Source: Pegoplata infirma (lineage: Eukaryota; Arthropoda; Insecta; Diptera; Anthomyiidae). Taken from it: DNA of 64,000 nucleotides. Shown here piece after piece: positions 36,529 to 47,125 of the stretch. Within the stretch, counting starts at the first letter, position 1. Each line of letters starts with the position of its first letter. Where the stretch lies: NCBI GenBank assembly GCA_963921195.1, contig OY992537.1:62112400-62176399 (forward strand), given 5' to 3'. Below the pieces are notes generated by a model. It ran no database searches and was not told the origin of the DNA. It saw nothing but the letters and a program-made list of their open reading frames with translations. The position numbers and the translations under genes were made by a program.

Positions 36529-37970
36529 GTAAGTAAATGATAAAATTAAAGATAAATTTTTTGTTTTCTTTTTAACAGTTATTGACATTTTTTAATTTGT
36601 TATAATTAAGTACTTTTCGTTAGGTTTTAATGTCAAGAAGATAATTTTTTTTTGTAAATAGAATTGTAGATAAACTTATTGATATAATTTCAAAATTTAA
36701 ATTAAAAAATTGCATAAATGATTAAACACAAAAGTTAGTGATATGGCATGCTGAATATCAAAAAATTTCTGAAATATTTTTAGGGGTTTTTGAGATATCA
36801 AAATTTGAAATTTAGATTTTTTTTTTTAAATTTAGATAATTTTAAAGAAATTAAAAAAAAAACCCAACATTTTGTTTCCACTGACTATTTCAGAGAACTT
36901 GAGACAAACTTTTTCTGACTTTATTAAAAATTGTTTACTTGATTTTCTAAATTGTCGTTTTTAAATCTGGATATTTCTGGTGTTCTGCCTGAAGTACACT
37001 GTCCAAATACTCTTTAACATTTTGTTGATATTATTAAAAGCTGAACATACTTTCAGATAAGGAAGCCACTTATAAATCGAATTTACGCTCAAGCATTGAT
37101 TTGTTATCTAAAAAAAATTTATTTACCAAAAAAAATTGTCAAATATATTTATGACCTCGAGCTCGATTATTTTATTTCTATTATAAATCTTGAAGTCGAA
37201 AAAATACAACATTTAAGTTAATTTGTTAACGAAATGTTAAAAACAAGTTTTCACCTCATAGATTTTATTTAAATGACTGTTTTAAAAATGTCAACCTAAT
37301 ATACACATTCGCATTGGGTTCCTATAATTAGCAGTTGCAACCTCTATTAATTAATCACATGAATGACCCTGACACTTAAAAAAATATGTATTGTCGGTTT
37401 TTAAAAAAAAAATCGATGTTATAAAAACAAAAAAAAATCTTAAATTTAAATTTGTGGTTTTATGATAATGACAGGAATTTCAAAAGAAGTAAAACTTAAA
37501 CAAGTAAAAAAGTTTAATTCGACTTGGCCGAGTCCATAAATACCCTCCACACCCCTCTTCAAGGAAGTTTAGGTTTTGAAAAATGGTGAAATAATCGGGT
37601 AATGACATTTCATTTATCTTTATTTAGAATTTTAAAAATCTTTAACACGAAAATCTTATCTGATCCTGTTTTTGAGTTATAGCTAAATAATTACACTGCT
37701 CGGCAACAAAAACCTCCCAGTGAAATAACCCACTGATTCTTAAAGATTTTGCTCTAATGATTTCAAATCCGCCATCAAAATGTTCTAGCACTTACCGTTT
37801 GTGAGATATTTAATGTTAAAAAGTTAAAACAAATAATTTAGCACTTTTGGGGATCCACTGCAACATATTCTTACTTGAATTCATATAAATTGGACCTCGT
37901 GATTCCACAACTGCAATGCAAACTTTTTTCGAGATATTTGAAAATTTTTTTCACGCTAATATATTGAACT
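36529..37970. other. Pde11 intron start; no gene seen
   Basis: AT-rich DNA with a 'gacctcgagctcg' fragment near 37150 and a mini-me tail-like piece at 37502-37560 (tttaattcgacttggccgag, then ataccctccacacccc). Confidence 0.5.
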
Positions 37971-38831
37971 CGAAGTGGAGTGGAGATAGGGCGTAGGTAT
38001 GTTTTAAAAAAATGTTGTAGGGTAAAAATAAATGGGGATTGGTCTCAATAATAACCTCTCTCGGACGCACCATTGGACCGGTAGAAGCTGATTAAATAAA
38101 ACAATTTAAAAAAAAAAATAAAAAAATTGTATGGGGACCGTAGATGTGTTCAGATGATGTGTTCAGAGAAAATGTTTGGACTAAAAAAATATTGGGGGTC
38201 GGTCATACATTTTGTTGCTCTAAGGGCACTATTAGGACAGTTAGAGCGGTTGGAGCAAATTTTAAAAAATGTCGTTTTGTGTGGGAGCCCCCTTAGAAAT
38301 TGGAGATGAGGTATCAGTTTGTTTCAAAGAAATGTTAAGACGTAAAAATTAATGGGGATCGATCTTATAAATGACCCCTCTATGACGCACCATTGGAGCC
38401 GTAGAAATGATTTTAAGATTGGAAAATTACAATACAATTTTTTAAAAAAATTTAAAAAAAATAGTAATAATCGTTATCCCACGATCCACAGTGGTTTCCG
38501 TTATATGGACAAGCGGTCAAAAATCAATATCTTCAAAACTAAAAAAACTAGGGTCTTCAAAATTTGTCAGCTCATAGTATGCCCGAAGAACTTAAAGTTT
38601 GAAAATTTTTAGGAAAAAATACTAAAAACTGTAGCCACAGTAGCCATTTGATCTTTGAAGGGTTATAGATCTGTTTTAAGAATTTTTGAAATAAAGTATT
38701 TCAAGATGAAAATTTTTTTGTTTTAATTTCCATATAGATATTTTAGAAACTTCTAACACTATCGCAAAAACAATTAATTATACGAATTAAAGTTTGACCC
38801 TTTTCAAATGCAATGAGTAAGTTACACTTAA

Positions 38832-39788
38832 CCCTTTAACTACCACAGGCAAGTACACTTGCCAAAGCGTTTTTGGAGATTATTTGCGTTCAAGTAAAAG
38901 ATACGGTAAATGTTTTTAAGGTTGAATTGTAGAGTAGGATTTCCGCAACAAAATTCCAGTTTTCAGTGAGTCTCTAATTTGATCCACTTACACTGTAAGC
39001 CCTCAAAATTTGTAAAATAGTTTTCTGTATTTTAGGTACAAAAGGATCTTTACTTGTCTAGCAAAATCTTGCAGGGTAACTATTAGTGTCCGACCGAATA
39101 TTCTGCTTCGGTTTCAGCCAAAAAGCACTGTTCGGCGTGAATAGCCGGGCACTATTTGGCCGAATATAGCCGAATACAAAACAATTGTATTAAATTTGTA
39201 CTCACGAGTTGAAAAACATACTAAACACACTTTGAATTACATGAGTAAGGCACAAAAACATTTAACAAAGCGTTTTTGCAGCTAAAACAAGATTTTACAC
39301 TCAAAAAAAATTTCCGATAGGAAAAAATTTACACTCAAAAAAATTTTTATTTACAAAAATGTCTGAGAACAGTTTTTTGCTCAAAATAAATCATTCTAGA
39401 CAAAATTTTTATACATTTGTGTGTTCCGCCAAGTCGGGTTTTACTTTTTTCTTGTTTTTTCTACAAAAGTATTTTTTTTTGTAATATTCGGCTTCGGCTT
39501 TACTTTCGGCCGAATAGAGAAAATTTGGCCGAATATTCGGCTTCGGCCAAAAAAGGTGTATTCGGTCGGACACTAGTAACTATTGTAGATTTATCACAGC
39601 CAGTTGCAAATAGCTTTGGCCAGAACTGCGGAATTGTCAAAAGGCAAATTTATTCACCAAGAAAAATAAAAGGGAAGGAGGTAAGGGGTCAATTTTTTTT
39701 TGTTTCTAAACTGTTATTATGTCACAGATCATGACCATTCAAAGAAACTCAAAATCGCTTCGGCAGAAAATGTATGGTCGTCAAAGGG
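38832..39788. mobile_element. piggyBac-like MITE (TTAA target), 957 bp
   Basis: CCCTTTAACTACCA at the left and TGGTCGTCAAAGGG at the right are imperfect inverses, with TTAA exactly at both borders (38828-38831, 39789-39792). piggyBac-family elements duplicate TTAA and commonly begin CCCT. No transposase frame. A hAT-like element is nested inside. Confidence 0.7.
39084..39575. mobile_element. hAT-like MITE, 492 bp, 8-bp duplication GTAACTAT
   Basis: TAGTGTCCGACCGAATA / TATTCGGTCGGACACTA (the right end reads gtattcggtcggacacta). GTAACTAT occurs at 39076-39083 and 39576-39583. The arms have multiple 'attcggc' words. A mini-me fragment (about 39190-39470: 'cacgagttgaaaaacata', 'acactcaaaaaaa', 'cgccaagtcgggtt') is nested inside. 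Confidence 0.75.
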
Positions 39789-39841
39789 TTAAACCGACAG
39801 TCAAATACCTCAAAATTGCAATATATATATAAAGTTTAACT

Positions 39842-41761
39842 GGGCTATTCATAATGAGTAAATTAAATCTAATGTAGGTTTATTTGACTGATATTGCACA
39901 CGGTGAGCCTCAGCGATGTTCAGGTTGAACTTTAGTGTCGACGAAAAGTGTATGCGCAGTTCGATTTCTACATGAATAAATGTCACAAAACTGTTAACAG
40001 CGAAATCGTAGCTGATCGCATTCGCGAGATATCGCGAAATTAGTGTTTTTGTATTTTCTAAAATTTTGACAATGAAGTTTTTTAAATATCTTCAAAAACT
40101 GGGTATGCAGTTTTAATTGTATTTATTTACATGTCACAACACAGTTAACAGCGAAATCCTATCTTCTCAATTTCGCAAGAAATCGCGAAATTACTTTTTT
40201 GCTGTTTTTATTTTTGTTTTTATCTTCATATATGATTTTTTAAAATTTCATAAAAACATGGTATGCAGTTTTACTTGTGGTTGATCAAAGGTCACACAGC
40301 TGTTGACATCAAAATTGTAGGTGCTAAATTTCGCGAGATATCGCGTAATTATATATATTTTTTTTTTTTTTTTTATTATATTTTAAACCCGGTTCTTTAG
40401 AAATGATAAAAAAAAGTGGTAAGCAGTTTGATTTGAACATGCTGGAAGAAATTAAAACTGCCCCCAAAAAAATTATAGCTGCTCACTTTCGCGAGAAATA
40501 GCGAAAAACAGCTTTTTGGGGGTATTTCTTGTTTTGATTAATAAAAGAAGTTTCTTTAACATTGTTGAAAAACACGAAATGCAGTTTGACTTGCTATTGA
40601 TCAAAGGTCATAAGGCTGTTAACATTTAAATTCTAGCTGCTTAATTCTTCGAGATATCGCAAAAAACTCGCTTATCTACTATTTATTCATTAATTTGTGT
40701 TATTTGTAGTCTGTAAAAACATATACTTCAATTAACGACAAAAATGTGGTATGCAGTTTGAATTCGAGGTTATTAGAGGTGACAAAACTGCAAGCATAAA
40801 AATTATATACGATCAATTTCCCGAGAAATTGCAAAATTACTGTACGAGCTTTTATAATAAATTACTTTATTTTCTTTGGTATCAAAAAAAAAAAATTAAG
40901 TAACGACAAGTATATGGTATGCAGTTTAAATTGCCCGTAACTGAAGGTGGTAAAACTGCTGAAATCTATATATTGACGCTAATTTTCGCGAAAAATCGCG
41001 AAAAATTTTTCAATTTTTTTTCATTTATTTTGTATTGTACTTAATATTATTATGAACTCTCTTTTTCTTCAAATAATTCATAACCATTTATTAACTTTCA
41101 TATTATTTTGATTCCTTAAAGAATTGACCACATAGGACTTTTGTGTTAGCAGTTTAATGTCTTTTTATCATGTACAAATAAAAATGCATACCACGTTTTT
41201 ACACCATTTCAAAAGAACATGCAAAATTGAAAAATAAAAAAATATATAAATAATTCCGCGATATCTTGCGACAGTGTACACCTACAACTTTGATGTCAAC
41301 ACCCTTATGACCTTCGATCACGTACACATTGAAGTGCATATCAGCTTTCCACAACATTTGAAAAAAACCTACAAAAAGTTGAAAAACAAAAATTGACAAA
41401 AAAGTTATTTCGCGATTTCTCGCGAACTAAATAAGATAGGATTTCGATGTTTACTGTTTTGTGACCTTAAAATAAGTACAATGAAAACTGTATACTCAGT
41501 TTTTGAAAATATTTAAAAAAATTCAATATCAAAATTTTTTAAAATATAAAATCACTAATTTCGCGATATCTCGCGAATGCGATCAGCTACGATTTCGCTG
41601 AAAACAGTTTTGTGACAACTAATCATGTAGAAATCGAACTGCATTTACACTTTTCGTCGACACTAAAGTTCAACCTGAACATCGCTGAGGCTCACCGTGT
41701 GCATGAATATTTGTCAAATAAACCTACTTTAAGTACACTTTAAGTATTATGAATAAGACCC
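39842..41761. mobile_element. 1.9-kb foldback with ~155-bp units around CGCGAGATATCGCG
   Basis: Left GGGCTATTCATAATGAGTAA and right 'attatgaataagaccc' are imperfect inverses. Stronger inner arms share 'cggtgagcctcagcgatgtt', 'ttagtgtcgacgaaaagtgt' and 'gaaatcgtagctgatcgcat' inverted at 41565-41700. Inside, a 'tcgcgagatatcgcgaaatt'-type word recurs about every 155 bp (40021, 40171, 40331, 40490, 40980 and inverted at 41255, 41405, 41565), with 'ggtatgcagttt' and 'aggtcacacagctgtt' phrases between. Confidence 0.75.
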
Positions 41762-42783
41762 TAAAACAATTTTTTTTTTAAATGTGTTTTCTCTTTATTC
41801 AGAACTGTAAGTCAAATAAAATTGCAATATAAAGTTTAAAATAACGTCAATTAAAAAAAAATATTTCTCTTTACTCATATTCTTCAAGAGAAATAGTACC
41901 AATCAAAATGAAATTTTCCACCATTTTTCGTTAGATGACTATGTAAATCACATCCATATGCGAAAATATGCAAAAACCCGCGGCCACAATATTTTTAAAT
42001 TTAAAGAGGGGTAAAAAATCTTCAATTTGATGTATAAAAAGTTGTGGGCAGATGAGGGCCAAATATCTAAAAGTCTATGTGAAAAAGTAGTTTTTAAAAA
42101 AAGTGTGTTTTTTAAAAGGTCAAAAAAGTATTCTTCATGGATTTTTTAATGGGCTTATTTTTTGCAGCTTTTATTATTAAATTGGGTAGAAAATAGGTTA
42201 AAATTTAATGTTTGTAGTGTTTTTGGAAACTTCTGCCACAATATCGAGTAAAACTTTTTAGATAAACTTAAGAATTATTTTATGACTATGCAACCACAAT
42301 ATATGCCGTATAAACATTCCCCCACTTTCAACAAACACAAACATTAAATCTCATAAAAAAAAACAAGAAAATTGGTCAGATTCATAAAATTTAGAGTGTT
42401 ATCAATAAATTTAGTGCATTAAAGCCTAGAAAAAAAACATAATTTTTTTTTGATTTTTGGCCTATGGGGGAAACCACTGTGCGATCCTCCTAAGCAAAAA
42501 ATTTGTAGAATCGATAGAAGTTTGACACAAAAACATTTCAAGAATGCGCTTTTAAGAATTTTTTGGGATTGTTTTTTTAAAGTACGTAAAAAAACAAAAA
42601 TTTTGAAAAAAAAAAAATTTGAAATTTGGACCATTATTGAAGAAGTTATGAGTAAAAGAAGTTTGAGTAAAGGAACAAACTACCAATTCTTAAAAATTCG
42701 ATATCTTTTGAACGGGTCATCAAAAAATCTGAAAATTTACCACGAAGGAGTTTTCGAAGAGTACTAAAAACTGTAAACAAATA

Positions 42784-43570
42784 TATCTTTCGGTACATCA
42801 CTCCAAATAGTTTTTTCGATACATCACGTTTTGTTAATTCTGATGCGCTGACCACGAATATAAAAAAATTTAAAATTGGTCGAACAGTTTTCGAGATATC
42901 GCTATTTGAAATTTGCAAACAATGGCGGTTTTTTTCTACGTTCAAGAAATGTGTTAAAAAAAGTCTAAATTTTTTTTCCGTTTACTCTTTTGTAGAGCTT
43001 CAGACAATCTTTCATTAAACACTAATTTGAGGAAAATTCGATCATTTTAACCCTTGGCGCCTTTCGATCAAAGTTTTGGATTTTTAGAAAATTTCCACCA
43101 AAATTTTGTATTTTTGAAAATGAAAAAATAACAAAAAAAATACGAATATCAAATATATTGATAAAATCGGTTGAGCAGTTTTCGAGATATCGTTATTTAA
43201 GATTTGTTAACAAAATGGCAAATACGGCGGTTTTCCTATGTTTGAGAATTTTTTTTAAACAAAATCTCAAATCTTTCATTTAAGAATAATTTGAGCCAAA
43301 TCCGATCATTTTAACCCGTGGCGCGCCAAGTCCGATCATTTTAATCGGACTTGGCTCAAATTAAGTTTAATTGAAAGATTGTCTTAAGCTTTATGAAAGG
43401 GTCTAAGAAATGAAATTTTGAGTCTTTTTTTTTAATTTCTTGAACGTAGAAAAAAAACGCCATTTCTTACAAATTTGAAATGGCGATATCTCGAAAACCG
43501 ATCGAGCGATTTTAATTTTATATTCGTGCTCAGCGCATCGAAATCAACAAATATGATGTGCCGAAAGATA
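42784..43570. mobile_element. 787-bp foldback, TATCTTTCGGTACATCA ends
   Basis: TATCTTTCGGTACATCA (42784) and TGATGTGCCGAAAGATA (ending 43570) are inverted; the arms share 'ttcgagatatcgctatttga' / 'aatggcgatatctcgaaaac' and 'gaacgtagaaaaaa'. The core has 'ggcgcctttcgatcaaagtt' and a small palindrome 'ccaagtccgatcattttaat' (43327-43370). Related to 60694-62996. Confidence 0.7.
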
Positions 43571-43642
43571 ATTTTTTTTTTAAATTTCATTTTTTACATT
43601 TTGAGTAAGTTTATTCTAGCTCCAGATCATTATTTCCTACTA

Positions 43643-44107
43643 CCCAGCAAAAAAAGTGCGGAGTACTTCTATTTGGAGTGCTTTAAAACTATAACAAATG
43701 TAATGAAATACAACAAAAATAACAAAAAACACTAGAAAAAAACACACAAACAGTTTTTTCCACTCCATAAAAAGTTGTTATTCAGCACTTAACTCATTAC
43801 CATCCGCGACACTCCCATACAAAAGTAAGTAGATATTCAGTTGATAAGAAGTACTCAGAGCTTTCAAACAACTTCCAACTACTTCCACGGAGTAGTTCTT
43901 ATCTACTGAATATCTACATACTTACATTTGTATGGAGGTGTTGCGATAGGTAATGAGTTAAGTGCTGAATATCTATGTATTCTGGAGTAGAAAAAACTGT
44001 TTGTGTGTTTTTGTCTTGTGTTTTTTGTTATTTTTGTTGTATTTCATTACATTTGTTTTAGTTTTAAAGCACTCCACTGAGAAGTGGTAATGACTTTTTT
44101 TGCAGGG
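43643..44107. mobile_element. 465-bp MITE, CCCAGCAAAAAAAGT ends, TA duplication
   Basis: CCCAGCAAAAAAAGT and ACTTTTTTTGCAGGG inverted; arms of over 100 bp ('gtaatgaaatacaacaaaaa', 'acacacaaacagttttttcc' mirrored at 43988-44060). TA at 43641-43642 and 44108-44109. Confidence 0.8.
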
Positions 44108-44932
44108 TAGTTACAACTATGATATTCTCATTGAATAATTTTCAAGAAAATTATTTTTCTGTTTTAAATTCATTTTGGTAATTTTTTGCAAGACTTAATT
44201 GACACGTGTTTCGGGATTTGTCAGATCCCATTGTCAAGATTATTTAGAAAAAATAAAAACTGTTCTGTTTTAATATTTGGTTTGTTGGTTACGAGATGAT
44301 CGTAATCTCACGACGATGCACTATAGGAAATTTTACCCATTTTTTGGCCAAAAGTCAAAATTAAAATTTTTGCAAACATTATTTTTTTTCACATTAATAT
44401 AAAAAAAACTTAACAAAGTAAACAATTCTTTCTCAATTTTTCGACAGAATTGATGTACTGTCACTTTATCAGTAGTTTTTCTTGCAATTTCTTACTTAGT
44501 TATAAAATAACGATTGAGAGCAGCGAATTTTGTGATAGCTTCTAACAAAAGTTTTTATATTAAGAATTTATAGTTTTTAAAAACTAAAAAATGGAAAATA
44601 ATGTCAAAGGTGAGTACTTTAATGATAAATAGTGAAATGTTGGTGAACTCATCTATTAGATCGTTTTTATTGGAAAAATTGAAGTGACCTTAAGATGAAC
44701 TTATTGAAGTATGAATTGGAATTTTATTTTGACTTTAAAAAAAATGATAGCATATGTTAGCTATAAAACCATAAAAGTTCTCTAGGACAATCAATTACCT
44801 TCCGAATTTAAAAAATTTCAAGGTCGGATATGTGCAAACTTTTTTTTTATACCCATTTTTCCAGGTGACTACTGAGTGCCAAATTCAGAGTTATTTAATA
44901 CATGGCGAGAGAAATAAAGCAGAGGTGGATAA

Positions 44933-45316
44933 GGAGCCGCTATTTCTGACCATTTCTTTTCATACATTGCTGAGAGTGAATGTTTCGAAAACTTTAAACA
45001 ATATATAAAGGAGGAATTAAGAATATTTTGTTCAAATATAAATATGAAAAGGATTAAAAGTTGTAGGAGTTTGAAAATTTTTGAAAGACAGCATGCTGTT
45101 TGGCTTAAAGGCAATACTTGTCTAAAAAAACTTGAAACGCAGCCTGCCTCCACTAAATCGAAACCTGGGCGACCGCAATTAACTTTTTTGTCAAAATCTG
45201 CGAGAACAAAAATACGAGTTACAGCAGAAATCTCTAAAGATCTAAATAGGGAAGTTGAGCCCCTAGCTCTTGCATCATCTACGGCTGCCCGTAGTGGCAT
45301 TTTGAAATGTAGTTGA
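44933..45316 (+). pseudogene. Degraded transposase-like fragment with GRP motif (Transib/RAG1-like N-terminal region?)
   Basis: Open for 127 codons after a stop at 44930; the first Met is at 45044. It contains 'KSKPGRPQLTFLSKSARTKI', a Gly-Arg-Pro motif followed by LS, Arg and Lys residues. As recalled, the RAG1 nonamer-binding domain has a GRPR motif followed by a similar LS..R...K..R pattern, and Transib transposases are the known relatives of RAG1. The position inside an element with Transib-like ends supports the link. No DDE catalytic region is present, and upstream in-frame stops mean it is broken or very short. Family assignment is inference. Confidence 0.45.
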
Positions 45317-45434
45317 CGACTTGGAACTCAAAAATAAAATTTTTGAATAAAATCCTTATTAAAAAGTAGATTTGTTTGACACTTCTTAACATTGTTAAAA
45401 TAAATTTCTACTGTTATCTTCGAAAGTTAGTGTA

Positions 45435-45595
45435 CACTCAAAAAAAAAAATATTGTAAAAACAGTTTAGAAAACCATATAATCTATCAAGGATCTAAAAA
45501 ATCTTAGATGCGGCAACTTATAACCCGGGAACCCTGTTTGGAACTAATTATTAGGTAATTTTTTAGGTAACTTTACTAATTTTTTTTTTTGAGTG
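45435..45595. mobile_element. 161-bp CACTCAAAA-end TA-target MITE
   Basis: CACTCAAAAAAAAAAA at 45435 and TTTTTTTTTTGAGTG ending 45595, TA at 45433-45434 and 45596-45597. Shortest member of the family seen here. Confidence 0.75.
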
Positions 45596-47125
45596 TATGA
45601 AAACCTTTAAGAGTCACTCCCTCCCTCTAAAGAGTCTTCCAAAAGTCAAATAAAAAAAATCAGTCAAATCGGTCCAGCCGTTTGGCTGTAAATAATTTTG
45701 GCCAAAAAAAGGGTAAAATTTCCTATAGTGCGATGGCACAATTTTCGACTTCTAATTCCCAATGAGAGAAGAGTCGAATACGTATTAATATTTAAGTTTG
45801 AACATTAACGATTGTAATTTAAGACCCTTTGCTTTTTGCAGTATAGGGATTTTATTTTTGCTAAATAATCTTGACAATGGGATCTGAGAAATCCCAAGAC
45901 ACGTGCCACTTAAATCTTGCAAAAACTTACCAACATAAACAAATTTAAAACAGAAAAATAATTTTCTTGAAAATTATTCTATGAGAATATCATAGTTTTA
46001 ATTAGTAAAGGAAATAATGACCTCGAGCTAGAATAAACCTACTCAAAATATACAATTTTAAAGGTCGAATAAAACAATTTTTATTTTTTAATAAAAATTA
46101 ATCAGAATTTTATTTTTTACAATTTTTCAAAAATCCAAAACTTTAACCGCCGGGCGCCATGGGTTAGTTTAATCCGGTAGACCTCATTTGTACCACATAC
46201 ATAAGTTTTAGATCTAGAACAATAAAAACTTGCCGGGGCACTTGGGAAAATCGAAAGTTGACAAAAAAAATGCCAGTCTAATGTGACATAGTACCCCCTT
46301 CCGACAGCCAATATTAAACATGAACCGGATGCAGTGTTGCCATAAGAGAATTTTGAAATAATGCTAAATGGCAGAAAAAATAGTGCTAAAATGCTCTACA
46401 GACCAAAAAAAAAGTGCTAGATTTTTTTTTTCTTTTATTAAAATAGCAAATAATGATTTTTACCAATAACTCTAGTTTAAACTTAAAAATTTTATCGACA
46501 AAAATATTTGTAATAAATTTTTTAGCGTTTTTTGGAGTTATTTTCACTGTTTTCCCTATATCTTGAGTAATGTACCTTTAATCTACTCGTGAAAAAAAAA
46601 ACAAATTAAAGTTAATCAAATTTGCAACGTTGCTTTCCAATCAGTTCAATAGTTTATGAGCGATAGACAAATGTATTGTAAAAATTAATTTTTTGATCAA
46701 AAATATTCATTTGTTGATCAAAAAAATGATTTTTAATTTTTTTAACGAATCGTTGCAAATTAACAAGTTTTTTATTTACCTTAAAAGCCTAAACCTATAC
46801 AAATATAACAAAATGGGTTTCATAAAAATCTATGGGCAATCAGCAAAGTTATAATGATTTTTTTGAAACTACCCATAAAAGTTCTTTAAAGTTTTTTTTT
46901 AATTTAAATACAAGAATAAAAACTTGGTTAAAAATTTAAAAAAAAACTTCTGAATTTCCAATTCTTGATTTTGATTGGATTTTCTGAATTTCAAAAAGGT
47001 TTTCTGTTTTTCAATTGGGATTTCTAAATTTACATTGGTTTTTCTCAATTTCATTATTCTGAATTTCTACTAGGTTTTCTAAATTTCAATTGGATTTTCT
47101 GAATTTCGATTGGAATTTTTTAATG

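Larger units (their letters stand above)
38487..42481. mobile_element. Transib-like DNA transposon, non-autonomous, 3,995 bp, 5-bp duplication
   Basis: Ends CACAGTGGTTTCC (38487) and GGAAACCACTGTG (ending 42481) are flanked by CGATC at 38482-38486 and 42482-42486. The unoccupied site is known from the paralogous foldback, where the target reads 'cacgatcctcctgggc' as a single copy; this confirms a 5-bp target duplication. Transib elements are known for 5-bp duplications and heptamer-like CACAGTG/CACWATG termini, shared with RAG recombination signals. No transposase is present; the interior is mostly nested elements (38832-39788, 39842-41761). Confidence 0.75.
37974..42781. mobile_element. Half of the 17551-type foldback, interrupted by a Transib-like element
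   Basis: 37974-38486 and 42482-42781 are consecutive pieces of the right arm of the 17551-19485 foldback (e.g. 'gtggagatagggcgtaggta', 'gtgtgggagcccccttagaa', 'cgttatcccacgatcc', then 'aatttgtagaatcgatagaa', 'ccacgaaggagttttcgaag'). Joining them across the insertion restores the order seen at 18560-19440. Confidence 0.75.
44319..45730 (+). mobile_element. Transib-like DNA transposon remnant, 1,412 bp, 5-bp duplication CGATG
   Basis: About 34-bp inverted ends: CACTATAGGAAATTTTACCC at 44319, mirrored by GGGTAAAATTTCCTATAGTG ending 45730, followed inward by 'ttttttggccaaaa' on both sides. CGATG flanks at 44314-44318 and 45731-45735. Heptamer-like CACTATA/G start and 5-bp duplication fit Transib. 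It carries a short start exon-like ATG (44591, MENNVK then gtgagt) and the degraded ORF at 44933-45316, and hosts a TA-MITE (45435-45595). Confidence 0.75.
43598..46075. mobile_element. CTCGAGGT-type foldback (copy 2) hosting a MITE and a Transib-like element
   Basis: Left arm 43598-43642 plus 44110-44250, right arm about 45845-46075. Inverted pairs: 'gagtaagtttattctagctc' / 'cgagctagaataaacctact', 'gaataattttcaagaaaatt' and 'ggatttgtcagatcccattg' / 'caatgggatctgagaaatcc'. Right end 'aaaggtcgaataaaac'. Ends approximate. Confidence 0.75.
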
